In this document: one piece after another, positions 24,792 through 35,900 of the stretch
Numbering within the stretch: position 1 is the stretch's first letter
Layout: every line of letters begins with the position of its first letter
Source: Branchiostoma floridae
Taxonomy: Eukaryota; Chordata; Leptocardii; Amphioxiformes; Branchiostomatidae
Assembly (NCBI RefSeq): GCF_000003815.2
Contig: NC_049986.1
Span: 20,427,720 to 20,491,719, forward strand
Direction: 5' to 3'
DNA length: 64,000 nt
Program-made: the position numbers and the translations under genes
Notes under the pieces: generated by a model
Database searches by the model: none
Told to the model about the DNA's origin: nothing
What the model saw: only the letters and a program-made list of their open reading frames with translations

Positions 24792-27700
24792 TCACAGCTT
24801 GGCTGTTGTCTTGCGCCTGATGGCAGCGTGGATGTTTCCTGATGGCTTGTCAACTGGCATGAGGACCTGTCGGGAGAAGGAATTGACAAAACAAAATGAA
24901 GTTTTCTATGATTAACTGTAAACACTAAAAGGAGATACGAATTAAGACCAAATTAAAAACCAAAACAAACCAACACTGAACATCTTCCACATGTTTTTCA
25001 ATCTTTCATTCATAAACTTCTGCTGTGTATGATAGAGTGGAGGCTGTTAGCCTGGTATCCGAACTTATTATACTTATTATACTTATACTTATCCGAACTT
25101 ATTATACATGTAGCTCCAGAGCTTGAGTCTCTTCTGTCCTCTCTGCAAATTTAAAGAGACTTCGGAGCTATGATAGGTTTAGATACATGTATCAGGCTAC
25201 GAAAGTGTACTCTCACCTCACTGGTCCCATAGCCTCACAGGCTGTAGGGGCAGCATTTCCATCAAAATAAGTTTTCCACCTTTCTCTGTCCTCAGCCAAA
25301 CTGTACTGTACTACATATTACTAAAAAGCACACATCTTGCTAATACATGTATAAGAATCACAAACATCTTTTCTAAAACAGCCATTTTCATAAATCATTT
25401 CCTGACCTCATCCTTGTTTTCCAGTCCAAACTTGGACATGTCCACGGTGAAGTTGTGCACGTTGGGCATCGTCATCTCAATTTCACTGATCTGGAAACAA
25501 AAATAGAGTATGTCAATTATTTAAGGTTAGACTTCCAGGTAGAAAATGTCTTTGTTACAATGTAGATCAAACAACGAGATAAATTATTTGAAGACTCAAA
25601 CTTTACAGATAGCATCTACTACAGCCAGTGCAGCCAGCGTAGTTAGTCTGAAAGAGATTAATGCATTCACTACTATGCAGAGTCCTAGACTCGTTTGCCA
25701 GCTTTTGATACTAAGTACAATGTCATGTATCTTATGCCACCGTAGGATCTGCTTGGAGATTACTTGACTTACTTGGAGATTAAGTCACTGATAAAAAGGA
25801 CAGAAGATGCTATCTGGAACATCAGTATTGAGAATTACAGTTTCTAACCCCTGCCACATGAACGACCTACCTGTGGTACTCGTCCCAGTATCTCACACTC
25901 AGCATCATACAGGGTCTTCTGGACAGAGGCAGAGAACATGCCTGCTGCCGCGGGACCTGCAAACTCCTCTAGGATGGTGGACTTTGCAATGTTCCTGGGA
26001 AAACAACAATGGATCGTGAGCTTACATTTTACAATATACATTTTCAAGTCACATTAAATCTACCAAAGACGTCATTTTTAGCTCATTCTAATATACAATG
26101 GGCTACCATGATCCAGAAAAAAAAAGAAGGCGAGATGGTAATATGGTAAAAATAGAGTACAATCTTCCAAGATGATGCCAAGGTACTATAATTACTGGTA
26201 CATGTGCCATGTTACATAACCAATTTGAGCATGCATTAAAAGAATTACCAAGTGGACAAAGTTATTTTATTTTATTCGCATTCATTTTTTTAGCATGGGA
26301 CAAGAAGCTCACAATGAGCTTATAGAGGTCTTCTGCTCTGTATATTACATACAATGACAATCGAAAGTAACAAAATTGAGATTATAACGATTGAAACATA
26401 CCACACAGCATCGAAGTCCAGCCCCTGTAGTGTGCTGTACTTCCACCTGCTGTGCACGACAGTCTCCAAACACCTGTCCTGCACCTCAGGTAGGCTGGTG
26501 TACCTGTCCCTCAGGAACCCCGAGAAACCAGACTGGGTCGTCTTCAAGATCTTCATGTCCTTCAGGCCAGCATGAACCACTGGTGCACCTGAGGAAAGTT
26601 GTATAGAATTAATTGAAATAACAAAATAGGAGAAAGGTAATTCCCTGGAAACTGTAACAGATATTAAGTGAAATTTGGGCTTTTAAATCTATAGAAAGTT
26701 TCTATCTACAATGTAGTTACACTCATTTTTTGAAAAAAACTTTTTGAAAAAGCTGTTTTGAAGATGAAAAAGATTCAGTCTGTTTATCAAAATTCACCAC
26801 TCAAGTGGAAGGGGCTAGGGAACAGCCAATGGCACCTTAACTAGTCCTCCAAAGAAAAGAATGTGCAATGTCTAAACAATATTGACTTGTTGTCTATGCA
26901 AGCTTTTTTTCAGATCACTAAATTGAAACATTATTTTTTTCCCAAACTTTGGGTAACATCCCTCACTGAGTTTGTTGCACTGCTTAAGCTTTAAGTTCAA
27001 GTACACTACCAGACACAGAAGTTTGGTACTGTTAGAACACCAAGTCTTGTTGTTGACTCCATGCCAAAGAACCAATATCTCACACTAACTCTTTCTGCCA
27101 CCACAGCAAACTCTGGGCTGCTTTAATCAGGATGCTTGTAGAACAGTCACACTAGAGTAGGTACAGTGTAAATCATAACTATGGCAACAAAGGTCAAGTC
27201 TAGTCGGATTTCAAAGCCAACTTTCCTGGCTTCCTCTATCATTAACGCTAACAAGGCTGAATTCCAGGTTACCAAATGGGAAACATATCTTACCAAATTT
27301 GTTGCAGTTGGACTAAAGATACCAGTCTTGTTGATTCCATGCCAAAAAGCCAATAGCTCACACTAACTCTTTCTGCCACCACAGACTTTGGGCTGGTTTA
27401 ATTAGGAGGCTTGTAGAACGAACATGGTAAAGTATACGTAGGTACAGTGTAAATCATAATTGTGGCAACAAAGGTCAGATCTAGTTGGATTTCTAACCCA
27501 CCTTTCCTGGCTAAGTCCTCAATCATTTTTAAAGTTAACAAGGCTGGATTCCAGGCTACCACATGGGTAACAATTATCTTACCAAACCTGTCGCAGTTAA
27601 GGTGAGTGCAAAGCCTGGTACCAAAGTTTGGTATTGTTTGGACTATGGGTCTAAGTCTTGTTGTTGATTCCATGCCAAAAAGCCAATAGCTCACACTAAC

Positions 27701-30421
27701 TCTTTCTGCCACTACAACAGATTCCGGGCTGCTTTAATCAGGAGGCTTGTAGAACAGACACGATAGAAATTGAATACAGTGGAATTCATAAGGCTTGTGT
27801 CAATGAAGGTCAGAGTTTTGACTTGTCTTCCGTCTCTTTCTCTGTGATTTGTCACGAAAAGCCTATCATTCACACTTATTCTTATTGCCACTACAGTAGA
27901 CACGATGAACTACAGAAACAGCACTATGATTCTTAACTTGCCTTTAGTGCCCTCCTACAATTGCTTTTTTACAAAAAGCCAATCGCTCACACTTATTCTT
28001 ATTGCCACTACTGTAACAGCAGAGACAATGAGCTACTGGGAGAGTTTGATTTATACAACAGTCATAATACAGCAGATACAACATTAGGCTATAGCTAGCA
28101 CCTTCACACTTCAAGGTGATATATCTGGTCCATCTGGTCTGACCTTCTGATTGTAGATTGCATCTTACAGCTTGTGGCACTGGGTGCAGGTGAGATTACT
28201 CAGGTGTGTGACTCACCTTATTTGCCCTGCTTCATGTGACAGAAGCACAAGGAAGCCATTCTCCTACACAGAGACATCAAACAACGGCAGCAAACCACCT
28301 CTTGTCTGTACTCTGCTATCTCAACCGTCACCATCAGTTCCTGACAGCCTGCTTATGAATATCAATGAGCAAGATCCCTTTTGAAAACTGAAAGGCCTAT
28401 TCTCTGATTGGCTGATAGCTGGTTTGTGGCAACGCCCACAGGAACTGATGGTGACAATTGAGATAGCAGAATACAGACAAGAGGCAGTTTGCTGCCGCCG
28501 CTGGATGTCTCTGCGTAGGAGAATGAAGGAAGCCAGCTAGCTGTAGTCATAGATCTAAAAAGTTACAATCTTCTACCCTATCATAATTGCTTGTGGCACC
28601 TGGCAGAGATGAGAATACTCAGGTGTGTGACTCACCTTGTCTGGCCTGCTCCACGTGACAGAACCTTACAGCATCTGGAGTCATGATGAAGGCATGGGCA
28701 TGGTCCTTTCCACCCTGCGGACAAGAAACATTTAGAAAATCTAGTTGTTAAGAACTATACATTCAGGCTAAGACCTTTACAGAAAGTTCACTTTTAGAAA
28801 AATGAGAATGTATGGAATTGTGTTATATATTCAATGGTGAGATATTCAGGTTATCATTATGACTACATAATATACAAAATATTTATAATTCTTTATTAAT
28901 CAGACAACTGAATAAATTCTCTTAAGCGTCAAACTTGTATTATCGCTATAATTCTCGGTCACTGATGAAACATTGTACATGTAGATGCTATCTAATATGT
29001 ATTACATTTAGCCAGTTTTTGCTTTATTTTGTTGAGTATATCAAACATCTATTGATGTTGATGATGACATACTATTTTCATCCTCCTCCAGGGTGCCATG
29101 GTAATGTCCACCTTCACCCTGGTGATGTGGGAGAAACTGGACAGGAAGTGATGACACAGGTCCAGTCCGAACTGCTCTGGAGTGGTCACCTGGATAAATA
29201 TCAACAAACAAACAAACAAACAAACAAACATGAACAACAAAATAACTCCAAGCTTTCAAGCCTTAATAATAGTAATGTGGGTGACACAAGTACCAGCCTA
29301 AACTGTTCTGGAGTGGTCACCTGGATAAACATCAAAAACAAACAAAAAAACATGTTGAATTAACACAAGTTGAATTAACACAAGTCCAGAAATGTATGAG
29401 ACACAAGTCTAAAATCCAAACAGCTCTTGATTAAGTCACACACATGAAGATATACTGGTAACACACTCCAAAACTAGTGATATGGAAAAAAAATGAACAG
29501 ACTGTCCAGACTGCTCTATATAGTATGGTCACATGCAGAAACATTATCCATCATAAGTTGGTTGGTGAGTTAGCTGATTAGTCATTTATATCAAGTAATT
29601 CTGGCAAAAACACAAAACAAACTCATTACATTATTAGATACACGTAGTAATTCTTATGTTCAAAACTCATGCTCAACTCACATGTAGTGTGTGAGCATGG
29701 ACAGTGTTCTTTTACGTCAAACTCACCCCTTTAGTTTTAGCGAGAGCATAGACCGTGTTCTTCTGAGTGTCTGTGGCGATGATGTCACTGTTGTCTCCAT
29801 GGAGATAGTCTTTCTTACTGGACAGGGTCAGACTGGTGGACACCTGTTGGAATATTAATGTAAAAATTAATTTAAAAAAGGACAAGTAAAAGCATAATAT
29901 TCATGTGATTAGCAGCTTTTTCTAATATACTTGTATTGTAGTAATATTCTCGTTTGGCTTTAATGTAAAGTGAATAAGTCAATTATTTAAAACTTTAATA
30001 AAATAACTAAACTCCTGATATCTCATGATATAGTCATGATCAAAGTTACAAATATTATTTAGCAAGTTTACTGTTTAAAATTTTGCAAAAGAAAACAGAA
30101 ACCAGATAAATGTTCATGTTTACAGAAACACTGACATGCATACTCATAAAGTCAAAGTCAAATAAAGTCAAAGAGTATTGGACATGGACATATTCTACCA
30201 AAAATTAGTAAAAGTGGTCTTGCACCCTCACTGCAGGAATCTGTGTAGCCCAAGGGCTAAAGAAACAGATATCATGGGCACTGTATCCACAAAGGTGTGA
30301 GAAGTATCTAACCTACCTCCAGCTCCCTGATATCCTGGTGTTTTCCCCCTAACCTGCGGATATGGAGCAGTCGGACCCAGTTCTTCCCGTACTCTGTGTT
30401 TGTGAACTCAACGTCCGCCAT
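24792..30421 (-). CDS. UOX: Urate oxidase (uricase), complete, peroxisomal
   Basis: Eight exons join in phase: 30421-30317, 29843-29727, 29189-29073, 28714-28636, 26588-26402, 25994-25871, 25490-25407 and 24866-24792, giving 295 aa, close to the family's ~300. It oxidises urate to 5-hydroxyisourate with O2, releasing H2O2, without a cofactor. The catalytic set is visible: K13 (in EYGK), T59 (in ATDTQKNT), H255 (in NVHNF), F161, R178 and Q227. The family signature [17 protein letters not shown] is present. The C-terminus AKL is a peroxisomal PTS1 signal. Exon 7 uses a weak donor, GTCAGG. The start ATG lies six bases inside an exon with its own acceptor, so the 5' UTR is split. Exons 2, 3 and 4 each have a nearby partial copy. 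No inactivating change was seen. Confidence 0.96.
25040..25203. repeat. Inverted-repeat element with TAGCCTGRTA ends
   Basis: The left end TAGCCTGGTATC is mirrored by ATCAGGCTA at the right, with inner AGCTCC/GGAGCT blocks also inverted. It is a short palindromic element in a UOX intron. The element at 40997-41085 has similar ends. Confidence 0.5.
25690..25765. repeat. Interspersed repeat shared with 38376-38445
   Basis: Both copies carry CCAGCTTTTGATA and, about 45 bp later, AGGATCTGCTTGGAGATTA. This is a dispersed repeat in a UOX intron and again downstream of DNASE2. Confidence 0.5.
27050..28020. repeat. ~330 bp tandem repeat array in UOX intron 4
   Basis: The block TCACACT(A/T)A(C/T)TCTTTCTGCCAC with the preceding TTCCATGCCAAAAAGCCAAT recurs near 27060, 27340, 27680, 27870 and 27980. 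Two full units of about 300-330 bp also repeat GGCAACAAAGGTCA and AACAAGGCTG blocks. The later units are truncated. There is no coding content. Confidence 0.75.
28193..28250 (-). repeat. Partial copy of UOX exon 4 (3' end plus donor)
   Basis: About 55 bases match the exon 4 donor region at 28615-28665, including ACTCAGGTGTGTGACTCACCTT and the GTGACAGAA block. In the copy the reading frame is interrupted by a stop (GGCAAATAAGG), so it cannot serve as an intact exon. Confidence 0.75.
28251..28530. mobile_element. Palindromic MITE-like element in UOX intron 4
   Basis: Arms of about 90 bp are inverted copies: CATTCTCCTACACAGAGAC, CAAACCACCTCTTGTCTGTA and GTCACCATCAGTTCCTG on the left, with their reverse complements on the right. 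The ~90 bp centre contains TTGGCTGATAGCTGG. It is non-coding. Confidence 0.8.
29279..29345 (-). repeat. Partial copy of UOX exon 3 (acceptor plus 5' end)
   Basis: It matches the exon 3 acceptor region at 29150-29215, sharing CTGGAGTGGTCACCTGGATAAA and then a CAAACAAA tail. It lies on the upstream (transcriptional) side of the real exon. A weaker fragment may exist near 29490-29535. Confidence 0.75.
29672..29718 (-). repeat. Partial copy of UOX exon 2 (3' end plus donor)
   Basis: GAGCATGGACAGTGTTCTT matches the exon 2 stretch GAGCATAGACCGTGTTCTT. It is preceded by an AACTCAC donor block like that of exon 2 (29720-29726). Confidence 0.6.
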
Positions 30422-32147
30422 CTTTCCCTGCAAAAAGAAAATGCTTTTAAGTGCACAATTGTATCAAAAATAGATAAAATGTCATCCATCCCAGCTTTGA
30501 GTGAAAGTTTAACTTGGGATAGAAATGCATAGAATTACTCACTTACTTACTAGTAATAAAGTACTAGTATAGACTGATTTATTGAATTGAAACCCCTGGC
30601 AGCAAACAAGACTGAAATGCAAAAATTCACAATAGATCTAGAATTACAAATGGCAAGATCTTAAAATAGCAAGACTTCCCAATTTTGAACACCTTCTATG
30701 ACACAAAATGCCTTTAAGTTTGCAAATTAACTACATGTTATTAGCTTTGACTATTGGGTACAACATTCTTAACCAACTCTCTGGGAATATGGAAGTATAA
30801 CTCTTTCTGACAGGTGAATACTTAAAACCCACAAGTACTATTCAAGTTTGTTTCATGAACAAATACAGCCAGCAAACATGCAAGTCACAAAATCCACACA
30901 AAGCTGAATGCGAGAGGAAAATAACGTACGTACTGTGGCTTTGCATTATGTAATATTGTGTAAGGTATGTCTTACTAAGATGTCAAGCTATAAAAACGCC
31001 TTCGCTTTGCAAATATAAGGAACAAAGAAAGTTTGAGGCTACCATGCTTTCACTGGCATGTGGGGCAAGGTACAACCTTATGCAATAGGCTTTATGCAAA
31101 CACCATCTTTGTTGCATTTAATCTTCATTTTTGCTTTTTTGGATTTCTGTAGTATCCGACTAAATCAGCATTCTAAAATAAATGTTAACGTTATCTGTGT
31201 GTGTTACTCTTTTCTGGTTTAACTTTAACTTTTTTCAAGAAAAATGGCCACGTGGTTAAACCTCAGGTGTTTCATTCCTGGCATTTGGCGTGAGGAAGGT
31301 TACACAACACCTGCACCTTTAGACTCGTTTAGAAAGTTCTCCCTAGGCCCTAATCAAAGATATCTCGAAATGACAAAAAAGAGTCATAAATGGCAAATGT
31401 GAATGAAAAGGACTGTTAATACCGACTACTTTGCTGGCGCCACCTTCCCTATAAACTCTGGGTCAATAAACACTGTAATGACACGCCTCCGGGAATGTTT
31501 GGTTGACCCGTTTTTCGCCTGTGAACTGTCTATCACCCCAGCGGGCCTACGTGACACTTTTGTCTACTCGACACTGATTAGAAATTTGTTTGTTTACACT
31601 TTGTGGGCGGTTATCTTATTGTCCAATCAGAGCTGAACCGGCTCTACCTGGTGTTAGTTCTCCTGTTTATACAATTACTTTAGGTTGTACCACTAAATAA
31701 TATGTGATATTGGCAAGTTACGTAGCTTTCTGTAAGCTTATACAACTGGATATTGGGTGACCTTCGTAGACAATTGGTTATAGTCTATTAACTCTCCTTT
31801 TAAATGTCGACATATACTTTATAATATAAAGGCTCTAAGACTCTCAACGTTTATACTTTTCTAAAAACCCCGAGGACATTATAAAAGCTACACTGGTATG
31901 AAATTCATCACAACTGTATAATGCATCTGACTAACTTAAGTGCTAACGTTACCTGCGTGTTAGTAGACGAAAACATTGACCAGTACAAATCAAAAGGAAA
32001 TGTGGGCCTGCCTTGAAGTTGAATAAACTAACAGCACGATCATCTGTTTTTATACTAATAGACCGACTGGATCACTGTAACACATGTTAGACAGCAGCAC
32101 TCACAGTTCTAGAAAAGGTGAAAGTACTGTCTCACCTGTTGAGTTAC

Positions 32148-32185
32148 CTGCAGAGTCGTCCCCACACAGCTGACCTGCACCTCAC
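32148..32185 (-). other. Candidate 5' non-coding exon of UOX
   Basis: A 38-base minus-strand segment is bounded by a strong acceptor (CACTTTCCCCCAG) and a donor (GCAG|GTAACT). The UOX start-codon exon begins with an acceptor (TTTTCTTTTTGCAG) six bases before the ATG, so an upstream exon must exist. This is the best candidate seen. Confidence 0.35.
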
Positions 32186-32639
32186 CTGGGGGAAAGTGTA
32201 AACAACATTGCGCAAGTCGAACAAAATTAGTCAGTAAATTTTTAGCCACAGATTCTGCAGTATGGGGGCATACACTTGCTTTTTTAAGCCTCAATGCTGT
32301 TAAAATTGGTAAAAGAATCATAATCACATTATATGGTGATAAAAATTGTGATACTTGCGTGGGTAGAATTGTTGAGCATAAGGGAAAAGTACGTATTCGT
32401 GTAAGTTGCCGAACATCGGGCTATCTATTTAACGAAGTCATATAGGTCAAAGGTTACGCGAAAGTTTTGGGTTGTTTCTCGCCGCGCGCAAGGGACATTT
32501 TTATCTCGAGCTTTCTCATGTTTTACTGACTATTTAGATGATATAACAATTGTGATGCGGAGAAGGATCTTCGAACCGCTACTTGACGATGTCTTGACGC
32601 TTTGAGACGTCTTGATAATGTAGAGAAACAGTGTGAGTG

Positions 32640-32996
32640 TCGAGGTGTAGTAGGCGGGATTCGCCGGTACCGGTTGTTTCGGTGGTGGGTGGGAGGGCGT
32701 GTACGTGTGTGCCGGTGAAAGATCAGATGATGCTCAGTGACATTTGCAAGTTTCTGTTCCGGATCACCACATGATTGGAACGCCTGGGAAAAAATCCAAC
32801 AGTTTCGCGCTGGTACGTGTAGAAAGGGGCTGTTGTCATACCACGATTTCTCACTTTTGTGGAGACAAATAAATATTATATTATATCTGTGAGAACTTTG
32901 GAATCACGATTAGCTACTCCAGGGCCTTGTCAAAACAAGTGTGGAGCCAACTCTGTTACTGACTAAAGACAAAACGCCCAGCTGAAAACACTGAAG
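32640..32996 (+). promoter_or_regulatory. Probable DNASE2 promoter and 5' UTR
   Basis: A locally GC-rich segment (about 32640-32720, with GGCGGGATT and GGTGGGTGGGAGGGCG) precedes the start codon at 32997 in otherwise AT-rich sequence. No TATA box or mapped start was identified, so this is positional inference. Confidence 0.35.
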
Positions 32997-35900
32997 ATGT
33001 CTCATTGGAAGGCTGCACCGTTTCTCCCCATATTCTGGCTGTTTCTGTGCTTGTCCGGAGCCGGAGTCCGTGCCGCTGGTGTGTCCTGTCTGAACGAGCA
33101 GGGGAAACCTGTGGACTGGTGAGTGATACAGCCTTAAATATCACTTGTATTTTTCCAGAGCAATGTATACTCGGGTCATTTGACCAGTGCTTTCCAGCTA
33201 TTCCTGGGGTATTGTACATTACACATTGCAACATCACAACACATGAACAATTACACAATGATATTTATAAGTAAGTGAAACAATTAGATGAATGATTTGA
33301 AATTTTTATAATACTGTAAATGCAGAAATGTTCACGGTGGATTAATGTTTCCATAACAGTAAGAGACTGCAGTGCATGGTGCTACCGCGAAATTAAAACC
33401 ACCACGGAAAGTCCATTTTCCAGCTACCGCGAAATTAAATCCCCGCGAAATTAAATGCATTTACAGTATTCATTTCAGTGATATTTGATGATCTCGGCAA
33501 TTTAAAAAAAAGCTTCAAAAGCAGCTTACAGATAGTTGAACTTGACGTGATTTCAAACTCCATACGTGGAGGCATTTGGACTGAACACTATAGCTACGTC
33601 ATTTAAGTGTTAAGTACAAGAAAAGAAAGCCACTTACTAAGTTACTTTGCTATTGACTTAAGAACATGCTGTCAATAGTGCCAAACATTACTTCTTATTA
33701 ACAGGAACATCTTGTACATTGTCAATATCTGACCAGTTAAAAAGTCAAGTACTAGTACTGAGTCTTTTGGTAGGAATATTCTGTCAATATTCTCGTCCTT
33801 AAAGCTAAATATCTGATCAAGTAAATATATTTGCTGTGTGTCTTGTTAGATATCTGATATATCTTTACACCAAATTTTCAGGTTTATTGCGTACAAAATC
33901 CCGAAGATTTCAGAGAGTTCGTACAAACTGGTACAGGAAGGCCTGGGACATGTCTACATGGATGCTAACACAAAGGTGGGGTGAGAATTAGAAGTACTTC
34001 TTGAACTTCTTGTTTCATAATTGTATAGTTCCTCTTTTTAATTGCTGATTGGCCAACTTTTCACTTTGTTGTGACAGTGAAATGCACATGTATAACAATT
34101 AAAGGTTTGTGTAATCTCATTAGAAATATGGATTTGTGTGTACTACTAGGTGGTTGAAGTAGGGAAACATAAGTTCTAACAGTTTATAGCATAAAGCTCA
34201 GCTTCCTTTTAAAGTGTTATGTAAATATTATTACTCCTCAAAGGTCGAGTTTTCAGTTCTCCTTTTTCACACATTTTGCTTTTGTTTCCCTTCCCATTGT
34301 ACTAGGCAGTCCTTTCAGGTTTCACTTAAATTTTGCAGAAGTAAGTGCCCTTTTTTCAGTTTTTTTTTTCGTTTAAAGCTGTTTCAGTACCACGGTCAGA
34401 TCAAAGCAGACCTGGTCATTTACAGAGTTAGACATTATTAATTTTTTCTAATCATTACATTAAGTTTACAGATGATCAAGAACTTATTATGTAATAAATA
34501 ACTACTGTGCTCTGATGAACTGATTAATCACTTTGCTAGAGTGTCTACTTTTTGCCTTAGCAGAAGTGGAGTGATGTTTCTCCGGAATCCCTGAACAACA
34601 CCAACAATGCGATCGGCCGTACCTTACAGCAGATGTACAGTAGAGCAAGTGGACAGGTACGTATACGGCTATGTAATGTTGTTTAAGACCGTAGTATATG
34701 TAAGTACATGTAGAGAGGGTTAGAATATACCTAGACTATCTAGACTGTTATTTTCAAATAGGCTTCAAATAGGCCATTATATATATAAGCTGAGTCTGTA
34801 GGGCTGATGTAAATAAGGGGTTTATCATGATCACTTCATGTTGATAAAGACCATATGGTATGACAGTAGTATGTACACCATAATATAACCAATGGTTTCT
34901 GGACAGCCAACGCTATTCTTGCCCTCTTGGCTCTTGCCCTTTAGTAACATTCTAGTCTATACGGTTGGTCCAAACAGGATGTTTTATATGTAAAATGTAC
35001 CATGTGTTTGTGTTATGTGGTTGTTAGATGTTCTGTCCATCCACCCAATGCAGGATATTGCCTATCTGCTTTACGACGATGAGCTGCCAAACGACACGTT
35101 AGCTGCCACCTCTACCAGCAGGGGACACACTAAAGGTAGCGGTTACTTCTATCCTTACTGTATTTCTACATATTTGCAACATGTATTTATGGTCTTGTAG
35201 CTTAATAATAATTGGATGGAGTGTGTAAGGGACCGACATCTCAGTTTGGACCCCCTAGCTCTGTACAGAGCCAACTGGAAACATGGTGTGAAGACTAATA
35301 CAGACTGTTGCCCACCTGTGTCAAGAGGCCCAGCAGCAGTTTAATCAAATACCGGATACTACTACTACTCACAGCATCTCTGTTAACTGATACATGCATA
35401 TCAGTACAATTGTATTCTATGTTTACAGTGTTGTTGTTGTTGTTGTTGTTTGATAAGAGTGCAGGTTTTGGTTGGCTCACAGCACTCCCAAGTTTTACAC
35501 CAGGCATACATGTATTCTGTGTTAAAAGGTGTATTTACTGTTTGATAAGTCCACATCACACCTACATTTACCTCAGATCCTGTATATTCTGTGTTACAGG
35601 TGTGTTAGTGTTTGATAAGAGCGGAGGCTTTTGGTTGGTCCACAGCACCCCCAAGTTCCCCAACCCTGCCAAAGACTCGTACTCCTGGCCTGAGAATGCC
35701 ATCATCTACGGACAGAGTTTCCTCTGTATCAGCTTCCAGTACATAGAGTTTGAAAAGATTGGTAATTTTCCATTTTTGATGATTTTTATAGGTTGTATAC
35801 AATATTAATGGCACATCTTATGAGGATGAACTGAACTGAACTAAAACAATCATGTAAGCTCTGCCAAGTAGTTGTACTTAATTGATTAAAAAGGTTTTTT

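Noticed and set aside
28935-29363. 142 aa plus-strand open frame with NKQTNK repeats
   Set aside because: Antisense of UOX exon 3 and its CAAA-rich intron.
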